A DNA stretch of 64,000 nucleotides, taken from NCBI GenBank assembly GCA_963965975.1, contig OZ014411.1, forward strand, positions 18,752,446 through 18,816,445, read 5' to 3'. Positions 1-13,500 of the stretch are shown here, in pieces; the stretch's first letter is position 1; each line of letters starts with the position of its first letter. The notes under the pieces were generated by a model, which saw only the letters and a list, made by a program, of their open reading frames with translations, was not told the origin of the DNA and ran no database searches. The position numbers and the translations under genes were made by a program. The DNA is from Xestospongia bergquistia. Taxonomy: Eukaryota > Porifera > Demospongiae > Haplosclerida > Petrosiidae.

Positions 1-3000
1 CAGTTACGTTAGAATACAGAATACAGCAGAAGGGACAGTTATGTTAGAACACAATAGATGAGACCATTACGTTAGAACACAGCAGATGAGACAGTAACAC
101 AGCAGAACACAGCAGATGAGGCAGTTACATTGGGACAGTTACTTTAGAACACAGCAGATGGGACAGTTAAGTTAGAACACAGTAGATTGGACAGTTGCAG
201 ATGAGGCAGTTACACTGGGACAGTCACATTAGAACACAGCAGATGAGACAGTTACGTTAAAACACAGTAGATGGGATAGTTGCAGGTGATACAGTTACGT
301 TGGGACAGTTACACTAGAACGCAGCAGATGGGACAGTTACATTAGAAAACAGCACATGAGACAATTACATCAGAACACAGCATATTAGACAGTTAGAATA
401 GAACACAGCAGATGAGACAGTTACGTCAGAACACAGCAGATGAGACAGTTAAGATAGAGCGCAGCAGATGAGACAGTTAAGATAGAACGCAGCAGATGAG
501 ACAGTTAAGATAGAACGCAGCAGAAGGGACAGTTAGATTAGAACACAGCAGATGAGACAATTACGTCAGAACACAGCAATAGAACACAGCAAATGGGGCA
601 GTTACAATAGAACACAGCAAATGGAGCAGTTACAATAGAACATAGCAGATGAGACAGAGTAGGACAGTTTAAGAATACAGTAGATGAGACAGTTACAATA
701 TAACACTGTAGATGAGACAGTTATGTAAGAATACAGTAGATGGAACAGTTACAGAATACGGTAGATGGGACAGTTACAATAGAATACAGTTGATGAGACA
801 GTTATGTAAGAATACAGTAGATGTGACAGTTACAGAATACAGTAGTCAGTTACAGAATACAGCAGATGGGACAGTTAAAATAGAACACAACAGATAGGGC
901 AGTTACAATAGAACACAGTAGATGGGGCAGTTACAACAGAACACAGCAGATGATGTTAGAATACAGTAGATAGTTACAGAGAAGATGACGTTAGAATACA
1001 GTAGATAGTTACAGAACACATTAGATGGTACAGTTACAATACAACAGGTAGATGGGGCAGTTACAATAGAACACACAGTAGATGGGACAGTTACAAGATG
1101 GGACACTTACATTAGAACCCAGTAGATGAGACAGTTATGTTAGAATACAGTAAATGGGAGAATTACAGAATACAGCAGATGAGACAGTTACAATAGAACA
1201 CAGTAGATGGGACAGTTACAATAGAACACACAGTAGATAGGGCAGTTATGTTAGAAAACAGTAGATGAGACAGTTACAATAGAACACAGTAGATGGGGCA
1301 GTTACAATAGAACACACAGTAGATAGGGCAGTTATGTTAGAACACAGTAGATGGGACAGTTACAATAGAACACAGTAGACGGGGCAGTTACAATAGAACA
1401 CACAGTAGATAGGGCAGTTATGTTAGAACACAGTAGATGGGACAGTTACAATAGAACACAGAAGATGGGGCAGTTACAATAGAACACACAGTAGATGGAG
1501 CAGGTATGTTAGAACACAAGTAGATGGGACAGTTACAGGATGGGACAGTTACATTAGAACCCTGGAGATGAGACAGTTATGTTAGAATACAGTAGATGGG
1601 ACAGTTACATTAGAACCCTGGAGATGAGACAGTTATGTTAGAATACAGTAGATGGGCAGAATACAGCAGATGAAGTTACGTTACAACACAGTAGATAGGA
1701 CAGTAGCAGATATGTGAGTTACAATAGAACACAGCAGATGAGACTGTTACAATAGAACACAGTAGATAGGGCAGTTAACATAGAACGCAGCAGAAGGGAC
1801 AGTTATGTTAGAACACAGCAGATGAGACAATTACGTCAGAACACAGCATATTAGACAGTTAGAATAGATCACAGCAGATGAGAAAGTTATGTTAGAACGC
1901 AGCATATGAGACAGTTAAGATAGAACGCAGCAGATAAGGCAGTTAACATAGAACGCAGCAGATAAGACAGTTAAGATAGAACGCAGCAGAAGGGACAGTT
2001 ACATTAGAACACAGCAGATGGTACAGTTTTTAGAACACAGTAGATGTTAGAGTACAGAAGGGGCAGTTACAATAGAACACAGCAAATGGGGCAGTTACAA
2101 TAGAACACAGCAGATGAGACAGTTATGTTAGAATACAGATGGGGAAGTTACAATAGAACACAGCAAATGGGGCAGTTACAATAGAACACAGCAAATGGAG
2201 CAGTTACAATAGAACATAGCAGATGAGACAGTTATGTTAGAATACAGTAGATAGGACAGTTTCAGAATACAGTAGATGAGACAGTTACAATATAACACAG
2301 TAGATTAGACAGTTATGTAAGAATACAGTAGATGGGACAGTTACAGAATACAGTAGATGGGACAGTTACAATAGAACACAGTTGATGAGACGGTTATGTA
2401 AGAATACAGTAGATGTGACAGTTACAGAATACAGTAGACAGTTACAGAATACAGCAGACGGGACAGTTAAAATAGAACACAGCAGATAGGGCAGTTACAA
2501 TAGAACACAGCAGATAGGGCAGTTACAATAGAACACAGTAGAGGGGGCAGTTACAACAGAACACAGCAGATGATGTTAGAATACAGTAGATAGTTACAGA
2601 GCAGATGACGTTAGAATACAGTAGATAGTTACAGAACACATTAGATGGTACAGTTACAATACAACAGAGTAGATGGGGCAGTTACAATAGAACACACAGT
2701 AGATAGGGTAGTTATGTTAGAACACAGTAGATGGGACAGTTACAAGATGGGACACTTACATTAGAACCCAGTAGATGAGACAGTTATGTTAGAATACAGT
2801 AGATGGGCAGAATACAGCAGATGAAGTTACGTTACAACACAGTAGATAGGACAGTAGCAGATATGTGAGTTACAATAGAACACAGCAGATGAGACTGTTA
2901 CAATAGAACACAGTAGATAGGGCAGTTAACATAGAACGCAGCAGAAGGGACAGTTATTTTAGAACACAGCAGATGAGACAATTACGTCAGAACACAGCAT

Positions 3001-3600
3001 ATTAGACAGTTAGAATAGATCACAGCAGATGAGACAGTTACACTGGGACAGTCACATTAGAACACAGCAGATGAGACAGTTACGTTAAAACACGGTAGAT
3101 GGGATAGTTGCAGGTGAGACAGTTACGTTAGAACGCAGCAGATGGCACAGTTACATTAGAAAACAGCAGATGAGACAGTTACATTGGTACATTTACGTTA
3201 GAACACAGCAGATGAAACAGTTACATTAGAAAACAGCAGATGAGACAGTTACAATAGCAGCAGATGAGACAGTTATGTTAGAAGACAGATGACAATAGAA
3301 TACAGCAGATCGGACAGTTACAACAGAGCACAGCAGATAGAAAACCGCAGACGAGACGATTACGTTAGAAGACAGCAGATAGAACACAGCAGAAGAGATA
3401 GTTATGTTAGAAGACAGATGACAATAGAACACAGCAGATGGGACAGTTACAATAGAACACAACAGTGGGATACTTAAAAGAGAACACAGCAGATGAGACA
3501 GTTACAATAGAACACAAGAGATGCAGATGAGACAGTTACAATAGAAGACAGCAGACGTGATGGGATAGTTACGTTAGAACACAGCAGACGAGACGAAGAC
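1..3600. repeat. 28-bp minisatellite array A1
   Basis: The array is built from degenerate 28-bp units with the core GATGRGACAGTTAC followed by AGAACACAG. Variants (GTTAGAA, AATAGAA, GTCAGAA, AAGATAGAACGC) alternate in blocks. Longer blocks recur: a stretch near 590-1,000 returns near 2,165-2,640, so there is a higher-order layer on the 28-bp unit. Apparent reading frames inside are by-products of the repeat. No gene is supported here. Confidence 0.95.
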
Positions 3601-4435
3601 ATGCAGATACATATTTTTGTGACTATAGTTACTCTTGACTTGATTGTTACTTCTCAGAAAGTACTCTAGACAGCTGACTGGCTCTACTGTAATAATTTAA
3701 AATGAGATATTGGCTAAATACTGTTATACATTCTTATATAGAGGATGCTATTAGGGTATAGTGTAGGTTTTAACATTTAATCTCTGAGTGAGCTATAAAG
3801 GCAAGTTCTATACAGTACATGCACTAGAACTATACTCAATGCTATTAAAAGGAATGCTGAGACGTAAAATTAATATGCTCTAGAAAACCTAAAATAACGA
3901 AAGGCTTGTCAGTGAAGACATGCATATATACATGTGATTACATTCACCCTTGACTAAATTTTGTTAATTCTCTGATCACCATCTTTGTTGTAGAAACAAA
4001 GTACCAACATCACTGTAGAGATAGTAAAAAAAGTACCAACATCACTGTAGAGATAGTAAAAAAAATTCACAACAGTTATTAGAGAATTATATCGTAAGTA
4101 AATTATTAATAACATCCAATATCATTAAGTGATCGGTATAGCTTACAAGAAGTTGGTGAGATTAAGACTCCAGGAAATTGACAATCCATGATATAGAGCA
4201 GCAACCATAGAAAAGAAACAAATACATTATTTGTCCTAACTCACGATTAACATTTGTATATAACTAACCATTTTATTGTAATGGCTTAGAACTCAAAAAT
4301 GAATTCAGTCATACTTAGAACTCATAAAAAAGAATCAAAAAAGGCTAAATATTCATGCATAATAAAAGCATCAACATCATAACATTAACAATTTTAGTAA
4401 CAATAAGTAACCAGTAGATTTAGTACAATATAACA
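3601..4435. other. AT-rich spacer, no gene seen
   Basis: This unique sequence is shared with unit B, where a hAT derivative interrupts it. It contains a ~33-bp direct duplication at about 3,998-4,065 (AAGTACCAACATCACTGTAG twice). I see no coding signal. Confidence 0.7.
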
Positions 4436-6790
4436 AGTTTCAATAGACAGGATGGTTACATAAGGACACAGTAAAGAGGACAGCTACATTAGAAAACAAC
4501 AGACAGCCTAGTCACATTGGGACAAACTAGACAAGGAAATTAGATGAGGACAAGTAGAAGGAACAATTTACAATTATATTAGGACAAGTAGACGGGACAA
4601 TTTACAATTACATCAGGACAAGTAGACGGGACAGTTAAATTAACATACAGTAGATTAAAATTATACTAGGACACGGGAGGTTGCATAGTTACATAGACAG
4701 GATCAACAGGACAATTAAAATAGGATACAGTAGATGGGACAATTACATTACAATACAGTAAACAGGATGTTACATTAGGCCACAGTAAATGGAACACAAT
4801 GGACACAGTAAATGAGACAATTAAGTTAGGACACAGTAGACAGGACAATTGTACTAGGACATAGTAGATGGGACAGTTACAATAGGACACAGTAGACAAG
4901 ATAGTTAGTTACATTAGGACACACTGGACCTGATAATTATGTTAGGACACACTAGAGAGGGTGGCTACATTACAACACAATAGAACAAGTACATACTAGG
5001 ACACAGTAGACAAGACAGTTTATGACACACTAGACCTGATAATTATGTTAGGACACATAAGACACTAGATGGTAAAATTACACTAGGACACTGTAGGTTG
5101 CATAGTTACATTAGACACAATTGACAAGACACAGTAGATGGGACAATAACATTACGACACAGTAGACAGGATGTTACATTAGGACACAGTAAATGGGACA
5201 GTCCTGTTAGGACACAGTAGACAAGGACACAGTAGATGGGACAGTTATAATAGCACACAGTAGACAGTAGACAAGACAGTTAATAATCAGATCTGATAAT
5301 TATGTTAAGACACATGACCAGACAGTTAACATTAGAACACAGTGGACACATGACTGGACAGTTAACATTACAACACACTGAACACAGTAGACCAGATGGT
5401 TACATTGGGACACAGTAGTTAGAACAATTATCACAATTGACAGGACAATTAAATTAGGACAATGTAGATATGAAAAATATACGAGGACACTGTAGGTTGC
5501 ATAGTTACATTATCACAATTGACAGGAAAATTATACTGTAGATGGGACAACATTACACAACACAGTAGACAGGATGTCATTAGGACACAGTAAATGGGAC
5601 AGTCCCATTAGGACATGGTACACGGGATACAGTACATGGCACAGTTATAATAGGACACAGTAGCAAGACAATTAAACAGTAGACAGTAGACCTGATAGTT
5701 AATGAAACAGTAGACAGTAGACCTGATATGTTAAGACAGGACACAGTAGATGGGACAGTTACAATAGGACACAGTAGACAAGACAGTTATTTACATTATG
5801 ACACAGTAGACACAGTAGACCTGAATATGTTAGAACACAGTAGTTAGAACAGTAGACACATTAGACCTGAATATGTTAGGACACACTAGACAGGACACTT
5901 ACATTACAACACAGTAGACAAGATGGTTGGTTACATTGGGACACAGTAGTTATAATTACGTTAGGACAGTAGATGGGAAAATTATACTAGGACACTGTAG
6001 GTTGCATAGTTACATTAAACACAATTGACACGACAATTAAGACCAGTAGATGGGACAATTACATTAACAGTAGATTGGCAGTTAGTAAAAGATGCAATTA
6101 AAATAGGAAACAGTCGATGGGACAGTTCCATTAGAAGACGTTAGATCAGCAATTACATTAGGACACAGTGGAATAGAATGTTATAATAGAACAAAGAAGG
6201 TGAGACAATTACATTAGAACACAGACATAATAGATGGGACAATTATATTGGGACTTATGTTAGGACACAGGACACAGTAAAAGATGCACTTAAAGTAGGA
6301 CACAATCGATGGTACAGTTGCATTAGAAGATGTTAAGTTAAAGTAGGAGACAGTCGATTGGACAGTTGCATTAGAAGATGTTAAGTTAAAGTAGGAGACA
6401 GTCGATTGGACAGTTGCATTAGAAGATGTTAGATCAGAAATTACATTAGGCCATAGTGGAATGGAATGTTATAATAGAACACAGAAGATGAGACAATTAT
6501 ATTACAACACAAACAAATTAGATGGGATAACTATACTAAGACACTGTAGGTTGCATAGTTACATTATCACAATTGACAGGACACAGTAGATGGGACAATA
6601 ACATTACGACACAGTAGACAGGATGTTACATTAGGACACAGTAAATGGGACAGTCCTGTTAGGACACAGTAGACAAGGACACAGTAGATGGGACAGTTAT
6701 AATAGCACACAGTAGACAGTAGACAAGACAGTTAATAATCAGATCTGATAATTATGTTAGGACACATGACCAGACACAGAGGGGACACAG
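4436..6790. repeat. 28-bp minisatellite array A2 (GGACACAG variant)
   Basis: A second array of the same family, with AGGACACAGTAGATGGGACA as the common core instead of the AGAACACAG form. It is more degenerate than array A1, with partial units and repeated blocks of about 60-130 bp (for example the blocks at 5,090-5,280 and 6,545-6,770). Unit B has only about 0.5 kb of this array, which accounts for most of the length difference between the units. Confidence 0.9.
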
Positions 6791-7728
6791 TAGAAATAAA
6801 GGAGACAGGGTTACTTACAGGTGATAATGATGGTTATATTAAGGGACAATGTGGGACATTAGGAGTACTGAGTGAAATCCAATTAAGTTTAGACTGTCTT
6901 TATGATACAAAGAAGGTAGGGAACACTCCACAGATGTTTAACATTTTATGAGTAGTAACTACATTTATATTGTTCATATAGCAACAATTTACTATAATGA
7001 AAAGATAATAGGCTATCAAAAATAGAGATATCTATATACTATAATGTGCTACACAACAAGTGCAAGAGAAGAGGAATTGTCTGACCATTACAAGCTGCTA
7101 CTGATACAAAAGTAGACACAATGGGGGTAAATAGGCTTGTACTAAATAACATTTATTCAGACTTGCTACATTGTATTAAATATACTGGTTACTAAAGTCT
7201 AGTAGACACAATGGCAGTAAATAATCTTGGTACTGATACAAAAGTATACACAATGGGGGTAAATAGGCTTGTACTAAATAACACTTGACTAAATTTATTC
7301 AGACACACTACATTGTACTAAATATACTGGTTACTAAAATCTATATATTACAGTGAAAAGGACTAGTGAAATGTTATGTTTAAAAAAGACTGACAGACTT
7401 AGTTCAGATAAAAGATGCACTAAAACCAAGGTATGCTGTAATGCACTACACAAGTGTAAAATAGGATTATCAGACCATCATTACAAGCTGATACTGATAC
7501 AAAAGTAGACATGATGGAGGTAAATAGGCTTGTACTAAAAACAATTTTATTCAGACTTGCTACATTGTACTAAATATAGTGGTTCCTAAAGTCTATATAT
7601 TACAGAGAAAGGGAGATATTATGACAGGCTTAGTTTAGATAACAGATGCACTAAAACTAGGGGCTAAAGCTCACTGAATTTAAAAGTTAAGTTGGGCAAG
7701 CTAGATGTACTAACACACTAGAGTACTG
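6791..7728. repeat. AT-rich region with imperfect ~130-bp tandem repeats
   Basis: Three imperfect copies follow one another at roughly 7,080-7,210, 7,225-7,350 and 7,480-7,620. Each holds GGTAAATAGGCTTGTACTAA, then TTCAGACTTGCTACATTGTA. The region is present in unit B at about 23,150-23,700. I see no credible gene. Confidence 0.7.
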
Positions 7729-8025
7729 CTACTCTGACCTGACCGTATTTGTTGCTACCGTCTTTCTTTTGTTGTACGAGGTCTCACATTTACTGGAGAA
7801 AACACTGTCAAATGACTTGGCTGCATGGAATCCAGTTCCTTCTTCTGTCTTGCTAAACAACCTCGCAGAAGTAAAGTCCTGACAGGCTGATACACTGGTT
7901 GTTGAAGTGAAGTAATGCCGTCTAATTTTATTAATATCTAGTAGAAATTTTGTGCCACTAGTGTGGCTAATCAAACTGAGCATGCTCAGTTGATCATGGA
8001 TATTGTGCCATGATAGTAGCAACAA
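7729..8025 (-). other. Possible exon(s) of an unidentified gene, minus strand
   Basis: An open frame of 98 codons is seen in unit A. In unit B a small length change near the upstream end breaks the same frame, although about 54 C-terminal codons stay open (segment VSACQDFTSARLFSK onward). A second frame over the same DNA is also open for about 50 codons, so the coding frame is uncertain. The 16-bp palindrome at 7,975 lies inside its upstream part, which argues that this part is promoter rather than exon. I do not recognise the product. Confidence 0.22.
7975..7990. promoter_or_regulatory. 16-bp perfect palindrome ACTGAGCATGCTCAGT
   Basis: The site is a perfect inverted repeat. It also occurs at 24,056, 43,991, 60,175 and 60,226, in two otherwise unrelated duplicated loci, each time between candidate divergent coding segments. 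It resembles the NRF1-type palindrome (CTGCGCATGCGCAG) with two symmetric changes. A regulatory role is inference. Confidence 0.4.
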
Positions 8026-8125
8026 TATATCTCCCTATATCTTATCTAGTGCACAATGAACATTGTCTGTCTGAATATAAGTTTATTAATCACAATTATA
8101 TGAAGCCCTGCCATTTGTGTTGCAG

Positions 8126-8239
8126 TATGTCATCACTTCGTTACAATGGGTGGAGTTACTGCCTAAACTTTCAACTAATTTAGGAAACTATGTCAGCAAA
8201 CTATATGATTTATTAAGTATGCTTCCCAATGAACAATAG
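8126..8239 (+). other. Possible terminal exon (37 codons plus stop), unidentified
   Basis: A pyrimidine-rich stretch and TTGCAG precede an open segment starting YVITSLQWVELLPKLSTN and ending at TAG. The unit B copy (24,207-24,320) keeps the frame with two replacements (L to I and S to C). The residue composition is protein-like, with a Leu-rich amphipathic pattern. I cannot link it by phase to the exon at 9,207, and I do not recognise the family. It could be the 3' end of one splice form of the + strand gene whose later exons lie at 9,207 and 9,628. Confidence 0.35.
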
Positions 8240-8634
8240 TTAAAACAGTATAAATATAAAATCATATGAATATAGCAAGATATTAATATTAACATAAAAA
8301 AAAATCGAAACATTATAAATCAGTTTCATTGATCTATACATGTCTAATGTCTATATTTTAGTTATCTTTGTAGAGTGTGCAGTAGTCAATGACTAAGATA
8401 TGGTACTAAGTCTATGAAGTTGACTTCCTTTAGACTATACTATCTAGAATTATAATAAGAGGATGAACACTTAATAACAACTGTTGAGCAGTAGTTCCAA
8501 ATAAAGTCACAGGATCAGGGACAAGAATGTCAGACATCATATGCCTCCATTATAAGCTGATACTATTACTACTGTGTTTCAATTTGTACAAATGTTATCT
8601 AATGGAGTTAATTAAGAAATAATACAGTTATATT

Positions 8635-8880
8635 TTAACAGCTATTCTCACTTACATTTGATGTAATAAATGAAGGGGATATGACAATAATCTCTCTCTG
8701 TCTTAGTAGCCATTTTGTTATGGGCGTGGCAACAGAGGCATTAGACACACCTTCCTTACACTTACCCACATGAGTATGACGAGCCTGCTGCACCGAACCA
8801 TGGAGAGCACTTAGCTGGCTCAGAGTCAACCATTTAGTAAGTATATAGCTAAAACAAGTGTTGAAATAATTATGTAACAT
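8635..8880 (-). other. Small open frame kept in both units (81 codons)
   Basis: An 81-codon frame with the same start and stop exists in unit B (24,716-24,961), with two residue differences. It has no recognisable domain, and no splice or promoter signal singles it out. It lies in what would be an intron of the + strand exons around it. With about 1-2% divergence, an open frame of this length can persist by chance. Confidence 0.2.
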
Positions 8881-9206
8881 TCGGTAATTACTTAATGCTG
8901 TACATATATCTCTTAATATAAGGCTGAATATATTAGATGCATCATATCCAACATGAAATTGGTCAATGTTTAGCTATGTACAGCATCATACCCAGACCTA
9001 CAATGTTTCCATATGTTTGTTGGTCTAGGTATGAGACTATGTGGAGTCTACCTTTTGGTTTGGTCATTGTTACAAAATTCAGTAAATGGTAACCTCCTTC
9101 ATTTCAGGATTGATAATTAGAGACAATCAATATGAAAGTGTATCTTTATGACTGTAGAGTTTACAGTACATTAAGTTATATGTGACTTGTTCTTTTATTC
9201 ATTTAG

Positions 9207-9675
9207 ACCAGTTCAACGAGTTATCTGAGTGCAACATTACCAACAGGAACAGCTGCACAAGAAAGTGTTAAGGTAATCGTCCAAAATGTCTGTGATGATA
9301 GGTATAATATTGGTCAACATCTTAATGAGGGAATCATCTCAATAAAGAGTATTTAATGTGGTTCTGTTAATGAATACATACATGCAGTCTGAAGCCAGCA
9401 ACTTATCTAGTTTATGTAAATTATAAAAATTGTAGTAACTAGATTCCACCCTAAAATTGAATAAATCTGATATTAATAACATATAGACTGATGTGTATAA
9501 GACAAATTATTGTATAATGCTAAATTATCGAATGGCATATGGTCATTAGATTTTTATTTCTAACCAAAGAACGACATCCATTGTGATTTGTAACTAGTAT
9601 ACACAGTATTTATCATTTATATTATAGGCTCCTGATCCATATCCTGTAAAAATGGGAATCAGTCCAAATTCATAG
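9207..9675 (+). CDS. Last two exons of an unidentified + strand gene
   Basis: Exon 9,207-9,272 follows TTTTATTCATTTAG and ends AAG before GTAATC. Exon 9,628-9,675 follows TTTATATTATAG and ends in TAG. Both are phase 0 and join to give TSSTSYLSATLPTGTAAQES, then VKAPDPYPVKMGISPNS and the stop. The 355-bp intron has normal ends. Unit B keeps both exons (25,288-25,353 and 25,709-25,756) with one replacement, P to L. The Ser/Thr-rich tail gives no family. The stop lies 17 bp inside the 3' end of the convergent 228-aa gene, so the two transcripts must overlap tail to tail. Upstream exons are not identified. Confidence 0.45.
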
Positions 9676-10462
9676 GTTTTTCGAGAGTGGTTTGTCTTCT
9701 CAAGGGAAGTGTCCTCTTCATCAAATTAGACACAACCGTGTCATTTCGTTTCTTCCTCTTGAACTCAGCTTTTAATAAGTTAACACTTGAGAGAAAAGAT
9801 TTACTTGCTTCACTTGTTATTTCCCTATTTCGCAGACCCGTTTTGACATTGACTTGATAGTGTTTTGGAAGGGTGAAAAGGTTAGGTAGAGGAATGTGAT
9901 CATGTTCTGTCTTTATTACCAACTTCCTCAATTGAAGGGTTAGTACCTTCCTCTTCCAAGCCAGTGATAAAAGTGTTGCTTGCACTTGAGCAAATAGAAT
10001 CTGTTCCAAGACCAGTATCAGTCAAATCGCTATCAATCTCCACGTCAACGCCCAGTTCATCATCATCGTCATCAAGTACAGTACCACCAATTGCAAGCAT
10101 TTTACTTGCTCTCTGCTTATTATAATAATTATATCAATGTTCTCAAATGACATGCATCTAACCACATCCAATTGAGCATCTGATGGTGTAGCTGATTGAC
10201 TAATGTCAGAAAGTAGTGGAAGAACTACTGCTTTGAGCTTCTCTCTGTTGTCCAATTGACAACCTTTATCAACATCAACATACTCTTCCCAAGCCTTATC
10301 AAATCGTTGAAAAGAGATTCCTACGTTAACATTTCCATGGAACTTAAATTCTTTCCAAAATTCTCTTTCTAAGAATAAAATATCTCGGAAATCAGTTGAC
10401 GCCAGGATGGTGAGAACATTATTTCTCTCCAAATAATTCACCAAGACAGACTTATTACTCAT
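9659..10462 (-). CDS. Three-exon gene for a 228-aa protein of unknown function (unit A)
   Basis: Exon 1 (10,163-10,462) has exactly 100 codons, from MSNKSVLVNYLERNN to SDAQLDV. A 50-bp phase-0 intron follows. Exon 2 (9,920-10,112) starts RASKMLAIGGTV and carries an acidic run (DDDDDE, then a Ser/Thr/Asp-rich stretch). A 67-bp phase-1 intron follows. Exon 3 (9,659-9,852) is basic, with KAEFKRKKRND and MKRTLPLRRQ, and ends NLD. All junctions are GT-AG and phase-consistent, giving 229 codons with the stop. The N-terminal part (FHGNVNVGISFQRFDKAWEE) looks globular, and the C-terminal basic stretch may act in DNA binding or nuclear import (inference). The gene diverges from the transposase-like gene at 10,589, with 126 bp between their ATGs. 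I do not recognise the family. Confidence 0.72.
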
Positions 10463-10588
10463 CTTTCTACTACGACCTCAGCCAACCTGTGGTTTTCTTG
10501 ATACCTAAAACAAATAGGGGAGGAGATTCATAAGAAACGTAGCTGTCACCAAAAAAATGTGATCTTTTGCTCGGTGTAGTCAAGATAG
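10463..10588. promoter_or_regulatory. Short divergent intergenic region (126 bp)
   Basis: The region lies between the start codons of the minus-strand 228-aa gene and the + strand transposase-like gene, and is nearly identical in unit B. Such spacing implies a shared bidirectional promoter. No TATA box is obvious. Confidence 0.4.
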
Positions 10589-13500
10589 ATGGAACTGTCC
10601 CATTTGCATGTCATTTGCGGCCAAAATTTAAAAGGAGTAGTAAGGTATGTTGGCAGTGTTTATGCCCATGATTCGAACTTTTGTATATGCTGTGGAGTTG
10701 ATGGTTGTCACAGAACTTATATGAAGTTTGTCTATTACAAGAAGCATATTTATGAAAAACATATAAAGATAAGCCATGCTAGTGGTGCTGGGTTATTGCA
10801 GCCTGAGGATATGGAAGTTTTGATTGATGATAGACAACATGGTTTTGATGAAGATGACAGTATTTCTCTATCTCCCACTGATGTAGTGGGTAACAACCAA
10901 ATGAAGATCTCTGCTCTGTTTTTGATGAAACTTGAAAATGAGTTTAAAGTTGTATCAGCAGCCCTTGATTGTATTATTGAAGATGTAACAACTCTATTGG
11001 ATAATAAAAATGATTCCTTGCATAATGAATTGTTTGCTAAGTTGTTTTAAAGGAACATCGTGTTTGATTCTGAGATTAATTCAGTTTTTGAAAATGCTGT
11101 AGCAAGAAATTCATTTGAAGGGCTACGTAGTGAATATTTCAGAGATAAATACTATCAAGAGGAATTACAATTTTGGGTTAGTTAAAATAAATTGTGGGTG
11201 TTGTACCATATCAATTTTATTGTTGAATAGGAGCCAGTGGAAAGAAAACTAAGTGAACAGCAATTGGCTTCTAGTAAAACAATACAGGATTTTGTATGCG
11301 AGATACCATTAATTTCGTCTTTGAAGGAGTTACTTTCTGATCAGTTTATACTTGATGAGGTATGTGTAAACGTAATTGCCGATATATAAATTAATAAGTT
11401 AAGATCGTTGTTATTGTTAAAGGTTCTTAGAGGTCATCAATGAAGAGAGAATCTTTTAAATGATTACTGTGATGGATTTGTATGTAACTCTCATGAACTT
11501 CTTTCTAAAGATCACACTGCCTTGAAACTAATCATATACTATAACAATGTCGAGGTATGACGAGGGATGACGAGCAAAGAAGCACAAACTAGGTATTCAC
11601 ATGTCTTATGTGTAATAACCCAATGATTTTGTGTATTCTCGTTGACAGCCATTGTTTATTACTCTCTTGGGAATATTTCCCCAGTCTATTGCTTAACAAT
11701 GAAAGCCATTCTATTGTTAGCAATTACAAAATCAAGTGTCCTTACCAAGTACTGTCCTGATGTTATTCTACGCAATTTCATGGAGGACATCAAGAAACTA
11801 GAATCTGTAAGTTATTTGTTTTAGGTTTAACTTGAATCTATATTTAACAACAGGACAAATGAGTTAAGATCGACATTAATCAGACTGACTATAAATTCAA
11901 TGGAACTGTGATTCTTATTCCCGGGGATAATTTAGCCAGCCAGTATCTCAGTGGTTATAAAAGTTTGGCTAGTGCTCTAAGAAAGTGTAGACATTGTATG
12001 GCCATCGATGCTCAAATGCAAACTCTGGTAAAATGATGTCAGGTTGTTTTAATTCTCCAAATTAAACCTTTTTTAATAGTTCATTGCTGTGGCATTTGAA
12101 CCCAGATCAAAGCAAACTCATACCTTACATTGTGCCTCTCTACATGGACCTCGTCATGATCATTTCAGTAGTATTCACCGAGATTCAATTGTGAACTCTT
12201 TCAGGTATAGATATTTATGATGGGGTACAGGGTCAGTCAGTGTTTTACATGGCAAAGCCTTTTAAAAGTTACATAGTCATGTTCATATTGATATCTGTTT
12301 AATTTTCTATTTGACAGATATTTTCATGTTACGGAAGGTCTTGTGCCCGATGTAATGCACAATATTTTGGAGGGTGTTCTTTTTGAATTAAAAGAGTTGT
12401 TGAAATTTTTGATTTCAGAAAAAGTGATCACTCTTGCCGAACTTAATGATTCTATTCGTTCCTTCCCTTATACGTTTGTTGATGCTGCCAATAAGCCAAA
12501 TATTATTGAGGCTTCTACTTTATGCTCAACTGATCACTCATTGAAACAAACTGGTTAGACTGATAATCATTGTAAAATTAGTAGCTACTTTGTATTTATT
12601 AATTTAGCATCTGAAATGTTGTGCTTGAGGTGTTTGTTACCATTGATGATTGGGGAAAAAAGTTGATGGGACAACTATCTACTCCTACTTACAATAATGG
12701 ATTACTGTTTTGCTCCAACTGTTAGCGAATAAGGGGCTGCTTACTTACGTATGACAATTGACAAACATCATAAATTTTTCACACAGTTATATCCATCTTC
12801 TCGATTAATTCCCAAGGATCACTATTTTTTGCACTACCCGGAGATAATGTGCAAGTCAGTAAAACTAATCAGTTGATTGTTTTAATTGTGACCAAAACAA
12901 ATTTGGGCCTTTAGTGCATTTCTGGTCTATCCGCTTTGAAAGGAAGCACAATTATTTTAAAGACCTTGCCCACAGAATAAAAAGCTTTATGAATGTTCCC
13001 AAGACAATGGCTACTAGACACCTGTTGTTAATGTGTTACTATAGAAATAATAGTGTTGATTCAAATCCCTATTTCAAAGAAACCAATGCCAGGCCAGGTA
13101 TAATTATTAATAATGAAGCATAATATGAACATTATTGCATGTATCATTCTTACAGGGTTAAAATCTACTACTGGCTCTTTAACATACAAGGATGAACTGT
13201 TGGAACAGTTTCCATCATTAAGTGACGAAGTTATGAGGTTTTTATTATTTTTTAAATACTCTAAATTACCACATTTGCTATTTAGGTTACAGTGTGTAGA
13301 GATCAATGGGACTAGATACAAAAAAGGTGGAGTTGTTGTTTTAGACATGGACCTTCTTCCTGAATTTAGTGTGATCAATGATATTATTGTTTTCAACACC
13401 GATGAGTTTTATTTAGCTTGTGACATACTTTTCACTCATCTTTTTGAACATCATTTACATTCCTATTTGGTTAGTCATGATCATATATTTACTATTGTCG

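Noticed and set aside
712-1106. Open frames of 60-80 codons on both strands inside the minisatellites (also near 3,226-3,477 and 4,666-4,899)
   Set aside because: They are translations of the repeat itself, with periodic peptides and no gene signals.
1-3600. CRISPR-like appearance of regularly spaced short repeats
   Set aside because: The 28-bp units abut each other with no unique spacers, drift gradually, and sit in an intron-bearing animal genome.
6754-6951. 65-codon frame at the edge of array A2, also open in unit B (22,815)
   Set aside because: It begins inside the minisatellite and has no splice or domain support. Conservation is explained by the recent duplication.
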